NCBI GenBank assembly: GCA_019752835.1
Contig: JAIELR010000091.1
Location: 1 to 5,636, forward strand
Direction: 5' to 3'
DNA from: Gammaproteobacteria bacterium
GTDB taxonomy: Bacteria > Pseudomonadota > Gammaproteobacteria > UBA1113
DNA length: 5,636 bases
The stretch's first letter is position 1. Each line of letters starts with the position of its first letter. The notes under the pieces were generated by a model, which was not told the origin of the DNA, did no database searches, and saw only the letters and a program-made list of their open reading frames with translations. Shown here piece by piece: positions 1 through 5,636 of the stretch. The position numbers were made by a program, and so were the translations under genes.

Positions 1-19
1 TATTTGCCGTATAAGAAAG

Positions 20-170
20 CGTAGGCGAGATGTATCGTAGCCCGGATGCAGCACAACGTAATCCGGGAAATGACGTTTAACAAGATTCTATTCTTTGGAT
101 TTCGTGATGAGAGATCTTGCAGGATACATTTCCCCGGATTACGTTGTGCTGCATCCGGGCTACGATACAT
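20..170. repeat. Composite family A inverted repeat, 38-bp arms
   Basis: Two copies of the GTAGCCCGGAT…ATCCGGG unit face each other. Positions 30-67 and 133-170 are perfect reverse complements over 38 bases, separated by 65 bp. A degenerate 16-bp half unit (20-35, 13/16 like 900-915 register CGTAGCCCGGATGTAT) precedes the left arm. The inner core reads GCAGCACAACGTAATC in both arms, differing from other copies at three positions. The spacer ends in a conserved GAGAGATCTTGCAGG block shared with the second composite element. It lies directly downstream of the methyltransferase stop codon. There is no T-tract, so it is not a typical intrinsic terminator. No gene was found in 1-175. Confidence 0.93.
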
Positions 171-972
171 ACGAGCTACTTCTCCAACCGACAACTACGC
201 GAAAAAACTCGCAGCATCGCATCACCGTGCTTAAAAAACTCATAAGGCACTTTGCGAATTTCCACGCCGTAATCTGCGTGTTGTAACGCCGCTATCACGG
301 TACCTAAATGCGGCGATATTTCTCCCTTCTTATTTAGCAATGGGTAAATTCGCGCTTCTCCCCCCACACGACAAAGTTCTTTTATGGCTTCAATTTGAAA
401 TTCTGGATCATCCGCGCCCATCCCATCAAAAATAAAGTTGGCACATAAAGCCAATGAAAATTGAAAATCATCAAAACTTAAACTAGGCAACGCATCCATT
501 CTATATCGTTGCTCTTCCAAACCCTTTTCAAAATCATGGCAAAAAATAGCGGCTATGTCACGTTGTTGATGCAACAACGTTGAAAAATTAGAAAACTCAT
601 CGCCCCAATGAAAGCGTTCAGGGTGGGTTTCTACTTTGTGGGTTAATGCGGAGATTATCTCATCGGCAACACTTTTCATTTTATCAGGCGGCGTTGCATA
701 AAGCGGATCGCAAGAAATCACCTTATACCCTTGGTGAGTCATTTCACTATTGAAGCTCGACAAACCTGCTGCAACATCAAGAATAGGTAAGGCGAGCTCT
801 TCACTGAGCAAATCAAACATTAATACATAATTTTTGAGGGAATGAGACCAGCACGAATGATTATTTACCATGATTTTTTCCCATGTTTGTAGCAATGTTT
901 CGTAGCCCGGATGTATCGTAGCCCGGATGCAGCGCAGCGCAATCCGGGGAAATGTACCCTGCAAGATCTCTC
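109..972. other. 864-bp segment with 62-bp inverted ends around the methyltransferase gene
   Basis: Positions 109-170 align to the reverse complement of 911-972 at 58 of 62 bases: one spacer difference and three in the palindrome core. The only gene inside is the putative methyltransferase (176-871), whose stop lies 5 bp from the left repeat and whose start lies 39 bp from the right one. The geometry resembles a cargo gene between mobilisable ends or an invertible segment. There is no transposase and no visible target duplication, so it could equally be two independent repeat insertions. Confidence 0.4.
176..871 (-). CDS. Putative class I SAM-dependent methyltransferase, substrate unknown
   Basis: The 231-residue product has a Rossmann-type methyltransferase layout. 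Motif I is ILDVAAGLSSFNSEMTHQGY (30-49) and the second strand ends in the acidic CDPLY (54-58). A helical insert (about 60-127) precedes LPSLSFDDFQFSLALC (128-143), then AIKELCRVGGEARIYPLL (162-179) and a C-terminal VPYEFFKHGDAMLRV (208-222). These blocks resemble a conserved bacterial family annotated only as SAM-dependent methyltransferase, recalled as having LDxGAGPSSFNAEMT and VPYEFxxGGNxML. Motif I is atypical (AAGLS instead of a GxG pattern), so SAM binding is inferred. No signal peptide or membrane segment is seen. The ATG at 869-871 was chosen because the upstream extension to 964 merely translates a repeat; GGGA about 7 bases upstream is a weak ribosome-binding site. The gene follows ruvB by 144 bp of repeats and may be read from the same transcript or an unseen promoter. 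It is bounded by inverted repeats on both sides. Confidence 0.72.
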   Translation of the reverse strand: MVNNHSCWSHSLKNYVLMFDLLSEELALPILDVAAGLSSFNSEMTHQGYKVISCDPLYATPPDKMKSVADEIISALTHKVETHPERFHWGDEFSNFSTLLHQQRDIAAIFCHDFEKGLEEQRYRMDALPSLSFDDFQFSLALCANFIFDGMGADDPEFQIEAIKELCRVGGEARIYPLLNKKGEISPHLGTVIAALQHADYGVEIRKVPYEFFKHGDAMLRVFSRSCRLEK

Positions 973-1005
973 ACCCCGGATTGCGCTGCGCTGCATCCGG
1001 GCTAC
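900..1005. repeat. Composite family A inverted repeat, 32-bp arms
   Basis: Positions 918-949 and 974-1005 are perfect reverse complements over 32 bases, with a 24-base spacer carrying the same AGATCT-centred block found in the 20-170 element. The core reads GCAGCGCAGCGCAATC in the left arm. A truncated tandem copy, CGTAGCCCGGATGTAT, is at 901-916. The element fills most of the 144-bp gap between ruvB and the methyltransferase gene. In a transcript it would fold into a long hairpin, which could reduce read-through, but no poly-U follows it. Confidence 0.93.
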
Positions 1006-1010
1006 AAGAA

Positions 1011-1036
1011 CCGGACTACGATAATTGTAGCTCCGA
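1011..1036. repeat. Degenerate family A fragments at the ruvB 3' end
   Basis: CCGGACTACGATA (1011-1023) matches the CCGGGCTACGATA end of the family A unit at 12 of 13 positions, and TGTAGCTCCGAT (1026-1037 register) resembles the opposite end less closely. The fragments abut the composite element and supply the ruvB stop codon and last codons. The second half is weak and could be chance. Confidence 0.5.
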
Positions 1037-2053
1037 TATTGCAAACTTGTGCTCAGGCGGCACAAATCCGAAATAACTATACGTTTGCCTTGTCGCCATA
1101 CGGCCACGTGCCGTTCGAATCAAATACCCCTGTTGAATGAGGTAAGGCTCAATGACATCCTCAATCGTACCACGTTCTTCACCAATTGCAGCTGCTAAAC
1201 TATCAACGCCCACCGGGCCACCATCAAATTTGGCCAATAACGTGGTTAATAAACGGCGATCCATAGTATCTAAACCACTAGCATCCACGGCCAATAAATT
1301 AAGCGCCTTATTAGCAAGCTCAGCCGTAATCACCCCTTCTGCTTTGACCTGCGCAAAGTCACGCACGCGCCGCAGCAATCGATTCGCAATACGAGGCGTT
1401 CCCCGTGCTCGTTTGGCAATTTCTCTCGCGCCATCGATATCGGTACTCACATTTAAAATCGACGCCGAGCGAGCCACAATGCTAGTCAAGTCAGGCACAC
1501 TATAAAATTCAAGCCGTTGCGTAATACCAAATCGGTCGCGCAGCGGTGAGGTTAATAAACCTGCGCGAGTCGTTGCACCCACCAGCGTAAAAGGCGGCAA
1601 TTCGAGTTTAATTGAACGCGCAGCAGGTCCCTCTCCTATCATAATATCTAATTGATAATCTTCCATGGCGGGATATAAAATTTCTTCGACCACAGGGCTT
1701 AAACGATGTATTTCATCAATAAAAAGCACATCATTTTGCTCAAGGTTAGTCAAAATAGCCGCTAAATCGCCCGCTTTTTCCAAAACAGGCCCAGAGGTTT
1801 GCTTTAAATTAACCCCCATTTCATTGGCAATAATTGCTGCCAAGGTCGTTTTACCCAAGCCCGGCGGTCCAAAAATCAGTACATGATCCAGGGCCTCTGC
1901 TCGACCTCGAGCCGCTTGGATAAAAATATCCATTTGCTCCTTAACGGCAGGTTGTCCAATATAATCTTGCAGTCGTTTAGGACGTATAGCTCTGTCTATA
2001 AGAGCATCGTCATCTCGGGTTTGAGCACTCAGTAAGCGATCAGCTTCTATCAT
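1016..2053 (-). CDS. ruvB: Holliday junction DNA helicase RuvB
   Basis: AAA+ ATPase that forms hexameric rings on either side of the RuvA-junction complex and pumps DNA for branch migration. The product is 345 residues (E. coli 336). Walker [10 protein letters not shown] is at 62-70, Walker B with DEIH at 113-116, sensor 1 VGATTRAG at 158-165, and LRDRFG at 171-176; K68, D113 and R174 keep the E. coli numbers for the P-loop lysine, Walker B acid and arginine finger. The winged-helix DNA-binding domain follows, with [20 protein letters not shown] near 281-300 and [13 protein letters not shown] near 317-329. The ATG at 2051-2053 lies 11 bp after the ruvA stop with only a weak AAGAGA upstream, so coupling to ruvA translation is likely. 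The last residues (about SELQLS) and the TAG stop are read from degenerate repeat fragments at 1011-1036, giving a tail of about 16 residues after the conserved YFG. Motifs are complete and function is expected. Confidence 0.97.
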   Translation of the reverse strand: MIEADRLLSAQTRDDDALIDRAIRPKRLQDYIGQPAVKEQMDIFIQAARGRAEALDHVLIFGPPGLGKTTLAAIIANEMGVNLKQTSGPVLEKAGDLAAILTNLEQNDVLFIDEIHRLSPVVEEILYPAMEDYQLDIMIGEGPAARSIKLELPPFTLVGATTRAGLLTSPLRDRFGITQRLEFYSVPDLTSIVARSASILNVSTDIDGAREIAKRARGTPRIANRLLRRVRDFAQVKAEGVITAELANKALNLLAVDASGLDTMDRRLLTTLLAKFDGGPVGVDSLAAAIGEERGTIEDVIEPYLIQQGYLIRTARGRMATRQTYSYFGFVPPEHKFAISELQLS

Positions 2054-2064
2054 TACACTGTCTC

Positions 2065-2688
2065 TTAGGTCGTTGCCAGTAATTTAAGGGCTGCACGAAT
2101 AATTGTTGCACTGCCAGCATCTGCCGCCAAACCGGTTCGAGCAACAACGCGAGCGGCATCGGGGGCTTTGTAGCCGAGAGCAGTCAGCGCATTAATCGCT
2201 TCTTGTATACTACTCTCTACAGCGAATGGGAGCAATGAAGGTGTGCTTGGATGAAGATTAGTACCATTCAAACTCGCGTCATACCAATCACTCAACCGGT
2301 CGCGCATTTCAATCACCAAGCGCTCGGCGGTTTTTTTACCGACCCCTGGAATGCGAACTAAGCTCGCAGCATCATTATTTAAGATGGTTTGCACAAACAG
2401 GTCCGGCTCGATGCTCGAAAGGATTGCCAGGGCTAGTTTTGGCCCCACGCCATTCACGCGAATTAAACTGCGAAATAATTTTCGTTCTGACGGCATAAAG
2501 AAGCCATATAATTGATGGGCATCTTCTCGAATACTGAGGTGGGTGAGTAATTGTACAGTTGCACCAATCTCTGGTAATCGATAAAAAGTGCTCATAGGCG
2601 CGGTAATATCATAACCCACGCCGTTCACATCTAGAATTAGTTCTGGGGGTGATTTCTCAAGCAAGATACCGCGTAATTGGCTGATCAT
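2065..2688 (-). CDS. ruvA: Holliday junction branch-migration protein RuvA
   Basis: Forms the tetramer that binds the four-way junction and loads the RuvB motor rings. The product is 207 residues (E. coli 203), starting [12 protein letters not shown]. The N-terminal OB-fold contains [10 protein letters not shown]; its E55 and D56 match the acidic pin of E. coli RuvA in both residue and number. The two helix-hairpin-helix motifs are VNGVGPKLA (78-86) and IPGVGKKTA (113-121). A variable linker (about 133-158) leads to the RuvB-binding C-terminal domain with [14 protein letters not shown]. The ATG at 2686-2688 was chosen over an in-frame TTG at 2709 because family members begin at this residue and AGGAG (2699-2703) is 10 bases upstream. 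It lies 27 bp after ruvC and 11 bp before ruvB, so co-transcription is expected. I saw no LexA box in the short gap upstream, unlike E. coli ruvAB. Confidence 0.97.
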   Translation of the reverse strand: MISQLRGILLEKSPPELILDVNGVGYDITAPMSTFYRLPEIGATVQLLTHLSIREDAHQLYGFFMPSERKLFRSLIRVNGVGPKLALAILSSIEPDLFVQTILNNDAASLVRIPGVGKKTAERLVIEMRDRLSDWYDASLNGTNLHPSTPSLLPFAVESSIQEAINALTALGYKAPDAARVVARTGLAADAGSATIIRAALKLLATT

Positions 2689-2698
2689 TTTTGGAGCT

Positions 2699-2703
2699 CT
2701 CCT
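2699..2703 (-). promoter_or_regulatory. Ribosome-binding site fixing the ruvA ATG start
   Basis: AGGAG on the minus strand, 10 bases before the ATG at 2686-2688. It lies inside the extension that the alternative upstream TTG start would create, so it favours the shorter 207-residue product. Confidence 0.7.
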
Positions 2704-2715
2704 GTTCAATCAAGT

Positions 2716-3222
2716 TTATTCGTAGCCCGGATGAAGCGCAGCGCAATCCGGGCTACTATTTGCATGACACAACGCAATTGCCAACGCATCGGCGGCATCA
2801 GCCTGGGGCAAACCACTTAACCCTAATAAAACCCGCACCATATGTTGAACTTGTTCTTTTTCGGCAGCACCATACCCCACCACCGATTGTTTCACCGAGC
2901 GTGGGCTATATTCCGCAATAGGAAGCTCTGCAATGGCCAAAGCCGTCAACGCTGCCCCTCTGGCTTGTCCCAATTTTATCGCACTATTGGGATTTTTATG
3001 CATAAACACTTGCTCAATGGCCGCGTGTGTTGGTTTATATTGCGCAATAAGCTGCGTAATCCCATTAAAAATCTGTTTCAGTCGCTGTGCATGTGTTACA
3101 TTTTCAACAGTTAGCGTTCTAATACAGCCACTTGCCAAATAAAAAACCTTCCGATTCCGCAACTCAATGACCCCATAGCCCGTAATTCGCGAGCCTGGGT
3201 CTATCCCTAGGATTATGGTCAA
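2716..3222 (-). CDS. ruvC: Holliday junction endonuclease RuvC, TTG start, repeat-encoded tail
   Basis: Dimeric Mg2+-dependent endonuclease that cuts Holliday junctions symmetrically after RuvAB branch migration. The product is 168 residues (E. coli RuvC has 173). The four catalytic acids of the RNase H-like fold are present: D8 in LGIDPGS, E70 in AAIEQVF, and D142 and D145 in [13 protein letters not shown]. The start is TTG at 3220-3222; an in-frame TGA at 3235-3237 closes the frame upstream, no ATG or GTG lies between, and AAGGA is at 3231-3235 with 8 bases of spacing. The start codon overlaps the yebC TGA as TTGA, which implies translational coupling. After LCHANS the family's usual C-terminal tail is replaced by about 12 residues ([11 protein letters not shown] and flank) read from a palindromic repeat at 2721-2757, ending in TAA. 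The catalytic core is complete, so the protein is probably active. Confidence 0.96.
   Translation of the reverse strand: MTIILGIDPGSRITGYGVIELRNRKVFYLASGCIRTLTVENVTHAQRLKQIFNGITQLIAQYKPTHAAIEQVFMHKNPNSAIKLGQARGAALTALAIAELPIAEYSPRSVKQSVVGYGAAEKEQVQHMVRVLLGLSGLPQADAADALAIALCHANSSPDCAALHPGYE
2721..2757. repeat. Single family A palindromic unit inside the ruvC 3' end
   Basis: An 11-bp perfect stem, GTAGCCCGGAT at 2722-2732 and ATCCGGGCTAC at 2746-2756, encloses a 13-base loop with GCGCAGCGC. This is the simple form of the unit, with GAAGC instead of the GCAGC seen in the composite elements. Read on the minus strand in the ruvC frame it encodes [11 protein letters not shown] just before the TAA stop. 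Confidence 0.9.
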
Positions 3223-3959
3223 TCCAATAGTCCTTCATCTATTTGCGCATTGGAATACACATCCTGAACGTCATCAAGATCTTCAAGCATATCAATTAAT
3301 CGTGTTATTTTTTCAGCGATTTCCTTATCATCAATCTCCACATCAATACTCGCTAACAAGGTAACTTCCGCATGATCGGGTTTGACATTTGCGGCTTCCA
3401 TCGCCGCTTTAACATCGCTATATTGCTCAACGCTCGTTAATACTGTGATAGAACCATCTTCTTCTGCAATCACATCCTCTGCACCCGCTTCAAGTGCAGC
3501 CGCCATGATTTCATCTTCACTTGACCCCGGAGCATATGATAATACTCCTTGTTTTTTAAATAAATAGGCGACTGATCCATCGGTGCCCAAATTACCGCCG
3601 CATTTAGTAAACGCGTGACGAACGGCCGAGACAGTACGGTTACGATTATCCGTCATGCAATTGACAATCACAGCAACACCCGCTGCACCATAACCTTCAT
3701 AGGTCAACTCTTCTACATCAGACCCTTCACTGCTACCAACGCCGCGTTGTATAGCACGTTGAATAGTATCTTTCGTCATATTTTCATTGTAAGCATCATC
3801 AATTGCTTTACGCAAACGTGGATTACTGACAGGCTCACCCCCGCCTGTGCGCGCAGCTACGGTAATTTCTCGAATCAATTTCGTAAAAATTTTACCTTTT
3901 TTGGCATCCACGACTGCTTTATGCCGTTTGATATTTGCCCATTTACTATGCCCAGCCAT
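3219..3959 (-). CDS. yebC: YebC/TACO1-family regulatory or translation factor
   Basis: Cytosolic protein of the YebC/PmpR/TACO1 family. Members were long annotated as DNA-binding transcriptional regulators; mitochondrial TACO1 activates COX1 translation, and recent work links bacterial YebC to relief of ribosome stalling at proline-rich stretches. The product is 246 residues, the same length as E. coli YebC. It begins with the hallmark [11 protein letters not shown] and a basic helical domain ([12 protein letters not shown] near 22-33), followed by [17 protein letters not shown] and the conserved [20 protein letters not shown] and GSVAYLF blocks. It ends with an acidic C-terminal domain carrying [13 protein letters not shown]. 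The usual GPGG after YEGY reads GAAG here, a small departure. The ATG at 3957-3959 has a GAGG ribosome-binding site at 3970-3973, 10 bases away. The TGA stop overlaps the ruvC start, the common gammaproteobacterial yebC-ruvC arrangement. Identity is secure; the molecular role in this organism is inferred from the family. Confidence 0.96.
   Translation of the reverse strand: MAGHSKWANIKRHKAVVDAKKGKIFTKLIREITVAARTGGGEPVSNPRLRKAIDDAYNENMTKDTIQRAIQRGVGSSEGSDVEELTYEGYGAAGVAVIVNCMTDNRNRTVSAVRHAFTKCGGNLGTDGSVAYLFKKQGVLSYAPGSSEDEIMAAALEAGAEDVIAEEDGSITVLTSVEQYSDVKAAMEAANVKPDHAEVTLLASIDVEIDDKEIAEKITRLIDMLEDLDDVQDVYSNAQIDEGLLD
3231..3235 (-). promoter_or_regulatory. Ribosome-binding site fixing the ruvC TTG start
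   Basis: AAGGA on the minus strand, 8 bases before the TTG at 3220-3222 and inside the last codons of yebC. Together with the in-frame stop at 3235-3237 it supports TTG as the ruvC start; the only other upstream near-start is an ATT codon at 3226-3228, which lies too close to the AAGGA. Confidence 0.75.
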
Positions 3960-4010
3960 GATTCTATTACCTCACTCTAAATAAAAAATACCCTCTGTGT
4001 CGGATGTCTC

Positions 4011-4236
4011 GTAGCCCGTATTAAAGCGGGAATATTGCTTGGCACTTATCATTTATTGATACTGCAAATGGGGTGGTACTAAGAACACTCACGATAAACG
4101 CGTAATACGGGGTCGTTGATTTTAAAAACTCGACCCCGTATTACGCGTTTATCGTGAGTATTCACGTTATTACCGTTTTTGCGCCCTCTCACAAATAACG
4201 GGCTCTGTGCGCTTTTTCCGCTTTAATACGGGCTAC
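4011..4236. repeat. Family B element with 19-bp terminal inverted repeats
   Basis: GTAGCCCGTATTAAAGCGG at 4011-4029 is a perfect reverse complement of 4218-4236, bounding 226 bp with no plausible gene. It lies in the 288-bp gap between aspS and yebC (3960-4247) and accounts for most of it. The arms share GTAGCCCG with family A but continue TATTA instead of GAT. No clear target-site duplication flanks it. It resembles a MITE-like or REP-like element; mobility is not shown by this sequence. Confidence 0.8.
4083..4163. repeat. Long palindrome: perfect 29-bp stem, 15-base loop
   Basis: Positions 4087-4115 and 4131-4159 are perfect reverse complements over 29 bases. Three more pairs extend the stem to 4083/4163 past one C/A position that becomes a G-U wobble in minus-strand RNA. 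The loop 4116-4130 is AT-rich with TTTTAAAA. The arms contain CCCGTATTA, linking them to the surrounding family B terminal repeats. A minus-strand transcript from aspS would form a very stable hairpin here, which may separate aspS from yebC expression, but no T-tract follows on either strand. Confidence 0.9.
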
Positions 4237-4253
4237 CATTCGTCCCGTTATTT
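4193..4253. repeat. 10-bp inverted repeat across the aspS stop codon
   Basis: AAATAACGGG at 4193-4202 is the reverse complement of CCCGTTATTT at 4244-4253, with 41 bases between. The right copy contains the aspS TAA stop (4248-4250). The right terminal repeat of the 4011-4236 element falls within the loop, so this stem and the 19-bp stem are interleaved and could be alternatives. At 10 bp it may be chance, although its CCCGTTATT resembles the family B core CCCGTATTA. Confidence 0.5.
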
Positions 4254-5636
4254 AACCTGAACCTTAATTGACAATTCCCGCAGCTGTTTTGGCTCGATGG
4301 TCGTGGGAGCCGATGACATCATACAACTTGCCGATTGGGTTTTAGGAAAAGCGATAACTTCACGAATCGACGCTGATTCTGTCATTAACATCGCAATACG
4401 ATCAATACCCAACGCGATACCCCCATGCGGTGGGCAACCAAATTTTAACGCTTCTAAGAAAAAGCCAAATTTGTTATTCGCTTCTTCTGCGCTCATGCCC
4501 AACAATTCAAATACAGCCTCTTGCAAGGCTTGGGTATGAATACGAATGGAGCCACCCCCTAATTCAAAACCATTCAACACCACGTCATAGGCACGCGAAA
4601 TGGCCTGGCCAGGATTTGCCCGCAGAGCAGCAGGATCTAAGTTTTGGGGAGAGGTAAATGGATGATGCAAAGGTTGCCAATGCCCATCGTCACCCTCTTC
4701 AAACATAGGAAAATCGGTAACCCAAAGAGGTGCCCACTTCGTCTGTAAAAGATTCAAATCGTGTCCCACTTTAATACGTAGTGCACCGATGGATTCATTC
4801 ACGACTTTCTCTGAACCTGCACCAAAGAAAATAACGTCATCAGTTTGAGCGCCGGTTCGTTGCAATATAGCTTCTAACGTCTCTGCATCAAAAAACTTAA
4901 TGATGGGCGATTGTAGGCCTTCAAGACCCTTATTGCGATCATTAACCTTGATGTAAGCTAAGCCTTTGGCGCCATAAATCGCAACAAAATTAGCATAATC
5001 ATCTAACATTTTACGTGAAAAATGTTCACAGCCCTTGGGAATACGTAATGCAACAACACGACCTTTTTTATTTTTTGCAGCATCGGCAAAGACTTTAAAA
5101 TCAACGTTTTCAACAAGATCAGCAATATCCACCAATTCAAGTGGAATCCGCAAGTCCGGTTTATCACTGGCATAACGACGCATTGCTTCTGCATAGGTCA
5201 AACGCGGGAAAGGATCCGCCAATTCAACCTGTAATAATTCACGAAACAAACGCTTCAATAAGGTTTCAATTGTATCTTGAATAAAAGCTTCATCGATAAA
5301 AGAAGCCTCAACGTCAAGCTGCGTAAATTCAGGTTGACGATCTATCCGTAAATCTTCATCACGGAAACAACGCACAATTTGATAATAACGATCAAAACCT
5401 GACATCATTAACAATTGTTTAAATAATTGTGGCGACTGGGGTAAGGCAAAAAATTTTCCAGGATGGGTGCGACTGGGCACTAAATAATCCCGGGCGCCCT
5501 CTGGCGTTGCCTTCATTAAGACAGGCGTTTCGACTTCGATAAACTCACGGTTTGCAAAATGATCACGAATCAGTTGATTTAATTTTGCTCGGAATTGAAA
5601 GCGTTGCAGCATCTCGGGCCGACGTAAATGCAAATA
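4248..5636 (-). CDS. aspS: Aspartyl-tRNA synthetase, 5'-truncated by the window edge
   Basis: Cytoplasmic class II aminoacyl-tRNA synthetase that activates aspartate with ATP and charges tRNA-Asp. The visible 462 codons match the family from the YLxLRRPEM hinge to the C-terminus; the N-terminal OB-fold anticodon-binding domain (roughly 130-140 residues) lies outside the window. The reading frame is open to the last base, so the TTG at 5631-5633 is an internal Leu codon, not a start. Counting from that Leu, motif 1 with [20 protein letters not shown] is at about 34-53, the QSPQ segment at 66-69, motif 2 [16 protein letters not shown] at 90-105, the bacterial insertion (GAD) domain at about 140-290, and motif 3 [10 protein letters not shown] at 404-413. 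All class II catalytic motifs look intact. One oddity is His in place of the usual Asp in the YLDLRR hinge. The stop is TAA at 4248-4250. The gene precedes yebC in transcription, separated by a repeat-filled gap. Identity is very secure. Confidence 0.97.
   Translation of the reverse strand, partial: YLHLRRPEMLQRFQFRAKLNQLIRDHFANREFIEVETPVLMKATPEGARDYLVPSRTHPGKFFALPQSPQLFKQLLMMSGFDRYYQIVRCFRDEDLRIDRQPEFTQLDVEASFIDEAFIQDTIETLLKRLFRELLQVELADPFPRLTYAEAMRRYASDKPDLRIPLELVDIADLVENVDFKVFADAAKNKKGRVVALRIPKGCEHFSRKMLDDYANFVAIYGAKGLAYIKVNDRNKGLEGLQSPIIKFFDAETLEAILQRTGAQTDDVIFFGAGSEKVVNESIGALRIKVGHDLNLLQTKWAPLWVTDFPMFEEGDDGHWQPLHHPFTSPQNLDPAALRANPGQAISRAYDVVLNGFELGGGSIRIHTQALQEAVFELLGMSAEEANNKFGFFLEALKFGCPPHGGIALGIDRIAMLMTESASIREVIAFPKTQSASCMMSSAPTTIEPKQLRELSIKVQVK

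Noticed and set aside
872..964. 31-residue N-terminal extension of the methyltransferase starting at 964
   Set aside because: It is a translation of the family A repeat (IRATIHPGYE-like) and does not match the family; the ATG at 869-871 gives a natural N-terminus.
918..1005. CRISPR array or integron attC site
   Set aside because: The repeats are inverted pairs and tandem halves, without evenly spaced direct repeats and unique spacers, and without integron core-site motifs.
865..1140. Short open frames across the ruvB-methyltransferase gap and the 46-286 region, encoding CAASGLRYIRAT-type peptides
   Set aside because: These peptides are translations of palindromic repeats and overlap real genes or repeats; no ribosome-binding site or coding signal supports them.
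2689..2709. Longer RuvA from a TTG at 2709
   Set aside because: It would include the AGGAG site and add seven residues absent from the family.
3615..3980. 121-codon open frame antisense to yebC, and similar frames antisense to ruvB
   Set aside because: They lie opposite highly conserved genes and show no recognisable motif; they are shadows of the coding strand.
3960..4010. yebC promoter and LexA box
   Set aside because: There is an AT-rich TATTTTTTATTT stretch, but no convincing -35 partner at proper spacing and no CTGT…ACAG operator.
4087..4159. Intrinsic terminator
   Set aside because: The stem is long enough but no T-tract follows it on either strand, and it is much longer than a typical terminator stem.

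Overview
The window looks like a chromosomal segment of a gammaproteobacterium. The order aspS–yebC–ruvC–ruvA–ruvB is the usual gammaproteobacterial Holliday-junction locus, and the proteins resemble the E. coli family members closely (YebC is 246 residues in both). The moderate GC content and dense small palindromic repeats would fit a Legionellales/Coxiellaceae-type genome, but that narrower placement is a guess.

All genes are on the minus strand, so transcription runs from high to low coordinates. 4248-5636 is aspS, cut at its 5' end by the window edge. 3960-4247 is a gene-free gap filled by nested inverted repeats. 3219-3959 is yebC. ruvC (2716-3222, TTG start) overlaps yebC by 4 bases and is followed closely by ruvA (2065-2688) and ruvB (1016-2053), which suggests one yebC-ruvC-ruvA-ruvB transcript. 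After ruvB comes a 144-bp repeat-filled gap, then an uncommon gene of the class I SAM-dependent methyltransferase type (176-871), then a second repeat block (20-170) up to the window start. In many gammaproteobacteria ybgC/tolQ would follow ruvB; here the methyltransferase gene does.

RuvA and RuvB form the branch-migration motor on Holliday junctions and RuvC resolves them. YebC is a TACO1-family protein now linked mainly to translation, and AspRS charges tRNA-Asp.

The most notable content is the repeats. Family A (core GTAGCCCGGAT…ATCCGGG) occurs as two composite inverted pairs flanking the methyltransferase gene, as a single unit that encodes the end of ruvC, and as degenerate pieces encoding the end of ruvB. 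A related family B (GTAGCCCGTATTA…) forms the aspS-yebC gap, with a perfect 29-bp palindrome inside a 19-bp inverted repeat. The methyltransferase gene sits inside an 864-bp segment bounded by 62-bp inverted repeats (58/62 identical). No tRNA, rRNA, CRISPR array or transposase gene was seen.
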